Shown here in pieces: positions 62,233 through 64,000 of a DNA stretch of 64,000 nt. Numbering within the stretch: the first letter of the stretch is position 1; each line of letters begins with the position of its first letter. Under the pieces are notes generated by a model. It saw only the letters and a program-made list of their open reading frames with translations, was not told the DNA's origin and searched no databases. The position numbers and the translations under genes are program-made. Source of the DNA: Sulfobacillus thermotolerans (GTDB taxonomy: Bacteria; Bacillota; Sulfobacillia; Sulfobacillales; Sulfobacillaceae); assembly GCA_002951815.1 (NCBI GenBank), contig CP019454.1:2728001-2792000 (forward strand), written 5' to 3'.

Positions 62233-62574
62233 TTAAGCATGCACATGACTGTGGGGATGAGGGTGCTGTTCTGAATCATCATCAGGCGCATGTGTGTGCC
62301 CAGACGAGGACTCTTCGTGAACATTAAATGCCTCCACGTGAACATGTTCATGAAGCTGCTCGTCATAAAACATCTTAGCCGCTTTGGCCATTTCACTCTG
62401 AGCCATCTCCAGCGCCATCACGGCCCGCTCGAAGGCTTTTGTGCCCCCCGACGTATCCGTCGCTCCCATGTGTTTGACCCAGACGCTTAAGTGATCCGAA
62501 CACCACTGCATTTGTGTAGAGAATTGTTCGGCTACGAGTTGCCATTCGGCGTAATTGTTTGCTCCCATGCACAT
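62233..62574 (-). CDS. His-rich-tailed protein next to hypB, possible nickel binder
   Basis: A 113-residue protein: a helical N-terminal part (residues 1-75, NYAEWQLVAEQFSTQMQW, FERAVMALEMAQSEMAKAA) and a C-terminal tail with 11 histidines in about 39 residues (HEHVHVE, HTHAPDDD, HPHPHSHVHA). AAAGGAGG sets ATG 62574 over TTG 62580. It is the last gene of the hypA-hypB transcript. HypB here lacks its own His-rich N-terminus, so nickel storage for hydrogenase assembly is an attractive inference. It does not resemble SlyD, HypA or a known metallochaperone by the motifs I know. Confidence 0.7.
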   Translation of the reverse strand: MCMGANNYAEWQLVAEQFSTQMQWCSDHLSVWVKHMGATDTSGGTKAFERAVMALEMAQSEMAKAAKMFYDEQLHEHVHVEAFNVHEESSSGHTHAPDDDSEQHPHPHSHVHA

Positions 62575-62619
62575 TGACAAATCCTCCTTTAATGTATCCG
62601 TGTTCTATCGAAATAAACC

Positions 62620-63264
62620 CTAACCATTACGCAGCAATGCCTCAAACCATACAGCAAGGGCATCAATACCCTTGCCTTTAGACAAGGTGAAAATCGGACG
62701 ATTCGCGCCCAACTCCTGAAAATCGTGGGATACTTGCCCCATGTCAAACTCCGTATACGGCAAGAGGTCCGTCTTCGTGACAGCCAATGCATCCACTCGA
62801 CGAAACAACGTGGGGTACTTGACAACTTTGTCCGCGCCTTCAACTGTACTCAGAACCGCCAAGCGCCGATGTTCACCAAGGAAAAAATCCGCCGGACACA
62901 CTAAATTGCCCACATTTTCGATAAAGAGCAAATTCAGCTGAAGCGACTCTAGCGCCTCCAATCCCGACCGCACCATTCTTCCATCCAAGTGGCACACGCC
63001 TTGAGTCTCCAATTGGATCACAGCCACCCCCAGTGCCGCAATCCTTTGAGCATCGCGAGACGTCGCCACATCCCCCTCAATAACCCCGATGCGGAAGTCC
63101 TTTTGCAATACGGGGAGAAGGTATTCAAGCAAAGTCGTCTTTCCAGCTCCAGGTGACCCCATGATATTGACCGCACGAATGCCATGTTTGTCGAGCCACT
63201 GGCGATTGCTATCGCCCTCACTATTGTTCAATGCCCAAACATCGTGATGCAGATCTACGTGCAT
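62620..63264 (-). CDS. hypB: Hydrogenase nickel incorporation GTPase HypB
   Basis: A 214-residue GTPase that drives nickel insertion into [NiFe]-hydrogenase (and in some organisms urease). P-loop GSPGAGKTT at residues 36-44, GDVATSRDA, the G-domain metal site Cys-His in GVCHLDGRMV, FIENVGNLVCPADFFLGEH and VTKTDLLPYTEFD are intact. The N-terminus holds only a small HVDLHH patch and neither the CxxCGC motif nor a polyhistidine run. It follows hypA by 21 bp and precedes the His-rich protein. The presence of hypA/B implies a hydrogenase outside the window. Confidence 0.95.
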   Translation of the reverse strand: MHVDLHHDVWALNNSEGDSNRQWLDKHGIRAVNIMGSPGAGKTTLLEYLLPVLQKDFRIGVIEGDVATSRDAQRIAALGVAVIQLETQGVCHLDGRMVRSGLEALESLQLNLLFIENVGNLVCPADFFLGEHRRLAVLSTVEGADKVVKYPTLFRRVDALAVTKTDLLPYTEFDMGQVSHDFQELGANRPIFTLSKGKGIDALAVWFEALLRNG

Positions 63265-63285
63265 TCTCTTCTCACTTCCTCGCCA

Positions 63286-63642
63286 TTACAGGATTTCTTC
63301 ATCCTCTCCGTCGTACCCCACGACCGCAAATTCCTCGCCATGCACCAACCTTGTCAAAACTGAATGGCAGTCAGGGCACATCAGATCGCGAGCTGGCCCT
63401 TCAAAATGGCATTCCAAACACTGCAGGTGAACGGGTACCATCTCGATCCGTAAAACAGCCGCATCATCCAGCCACGCATAGCTCGATCGCATGGCATCGA
63501 ACGCAAAGGTTAGGGCATCAGGCAACGCTCCATTCATGACCCCGACCTGCAACTCCACCGTCTTTACCCATTTGAGATGATTGTCCTGCCGAGATTCATC
63601 AACAATTTGCAGCACACTGGCGATTAGCCCTGCTTCATGCAC
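63286..63642 (-). CDS. hypA: Hydrogenase maturation nickel metallochaperone HypA
   Basis: A 118-residue HypA. The nickel-binding MHE start (His2) is present, as is the zinc site of two CxxC pairs, CLECHFEG and CPDCHS (about residues 75-94). It passes nickel to the hydrogenase large subunit with HypB. A TAGGAGGGACAACGTGC ribosome site overlaps the stop region of the upstream gene, so it belongs to the same transcript. The C-terminal tail is acidic (DGEDEEIL). Confidence 0.94.
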   Translation of the reverse strand: MHEAGLIASVLQIVDESRQDNHLKWVKTVELQVGVMNGALPDALTFAFDAMRSSYAWLDDAAVLRIEMVPVHLQCLECHFEGPARDLMCPDCHSVLTRLVHGEEFAVVGYDGEDEEIL

Positions 63643-63652
63643 GTTGTCCCTC

Positions 63653-64000
63653 CTAACGCACCCATCCGAGTGAATCTAAGAAAATTGTGCCGGTCACATC
63701 TATCCATGCTAAAGCTTTTAATACCGTCTCCTCCGGTTTGTCAGGCCATTGCGCTTCGCCAATCCAGTCGGTTAATGTGGCAGATAATCGGCCTTGTTCT
63801 CGCTCTAGCGTCATTCGCATGGGCAACAGATCACGAATAGAGGGCGAAACCCGGCTTAGTTGCTCAACAAATTGCAGCGGTGTCAATTCCAGCAAAGCGT
63901 GGTCACTGTCTAGGAGAAGTCCTGTGACCTCATAGTCATTGGAACGAGCGATCTCGGCAAGATGGTCCAAAAATTTTTGCATTGGAAGCCGTGACCGCAA
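63653..64000 (-). CDS. Unknown acidic protein upstream of hypA, 5' end cut by window edge
   Basis: The frame is open to the last base of the window, so only the C-terminal part (about 115 residues) is visible. An internal ATG at 63982 has no ribosome site, which favours a start outside. Visible segments include MQKFLDHLAEIARSNDYEV, LLELTPLQFVEQLSRV and the end AWIDVTGTIFLDSLGW. No family recognised. Its stop overlaps the hypA ribosome site, so it probably belongs to a hydrogenase operon continuing to the right. Confidence 0.6.
   Translation of the reverse strand: MRSRLPMQKFLDHLAEIARSNDYEVTGLLLDSDHALLELTPLQFVEQLSRVSPSIRDLLPMRMTLEREQGRLSATLTDWIGEAQWPDKPEETVLKALAWIDVTGTIFLDSLGWVR

Noticed and set aside
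1-64000. CRISPR arrays, tRNA or rRNA genes, intact insertion sequences
   Set aside because: No regular repeat-spacer array, no cloverleaf with a CCA-type 3' end in any gap, no rRNA-like conserved stretch and no transposase frame were found by eye. A dedicated scan could still find a tRNA that I missed.

Overview
The window looks like chromosomal DNA of a moderately thermoacidophilic, Gram-positive Sulfobacillus-like bacterium (Firmicutes). This is inferred from gene content: an acid-type S53 (kumamolisin-like) protease, a form II CO-dehydrogenase-like cluster, hydrogenase maturation genes, a SCO-type copper protein, Bacillus-like fdhA/DUF1641 and heterodimeric ABC genes, AGGAGG-type ribosome binding sites and many GTG/TTG starts. 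No rRNA, tRNA, CRISPR array or intact insertion sequence was seen. Genes are densely packed on both strands and many convergent pairs share a hairpin terminator.

Layout. 1-4.1 kb: a truncated pRiA4b ORF-3-like gene, a histidine phosphatase, rpiA, and a MarR regulator with a zinc alcohol dehydrogenase. 4.3-9.1 kb: a pyruvate/indolepyruvate-type decarboxylase behind two identical-architecture palindromes, an MFS transporter and a dihydrolipoamide-dehydrogenase-like flavoprotein. 9.4-16.5 kb: a large FdhA-type molybdoenzyme with its DUF1641 partner, two small proteins, PPK2, a DMT transporter and a quinone oxidoreductase. 16.6-24.4 kb: a secreted S53 protease with three C-terminal repeats, zwf plus GH15 glucosidase, and a lipid kinase. 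24.4-31.7 kb: a seven-gene minus-strand operon coxS-L-M-D-E-G plus xdhC. 31.9-38.7 kb: rmuC, then a four-gene plus-strand membrane operon built around a SCO1/beta-propeller fusion, then a PilZ protein. 38.9-44.9 kb: an ACS-type MFS transporter, MBL hydrolase plus Nudix, a second MDR reductase, purU, and an Asp/Glu-racemase-like protein lacking one catalytic Cys. 45.1-52.6 kb: a heterodimeric ABC exporter, a c-di-AMP receptor (apparently ATT start), an endonuclease V-like protein, small unknowns and a formamidase. 52.8-60.7 kb: a phosphate acyltransferase, PDH E1alpha/E1beta/E2, acetate kinase and phosphoketolase. 60.9-64 kb: an unknown protein, UspA, a His-rich protein, hypB, hypA and a truncated unknown gene.

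How the parts fit. rpiA, zwf and GH15 feed glucose-6-phosphate and pentose phosphates. Phosphoketolase can split sugar phosphates to acetyl-phosphate, and PDH plus the acyltransferase can make acetyl-phosphate from pyruvate; both would end at acetate kinase and ATP. The FdhA-type, CODH-like and hyp genes point to use of one-carbon compounds, reduced organics or H2 as electron sources. The least explained unit is the SCO/propeller operon at 33.6-37.9 kb, whose two polytopic proteins are paralogues and internally duplicated. It is my leading candidate for an undescribed system.
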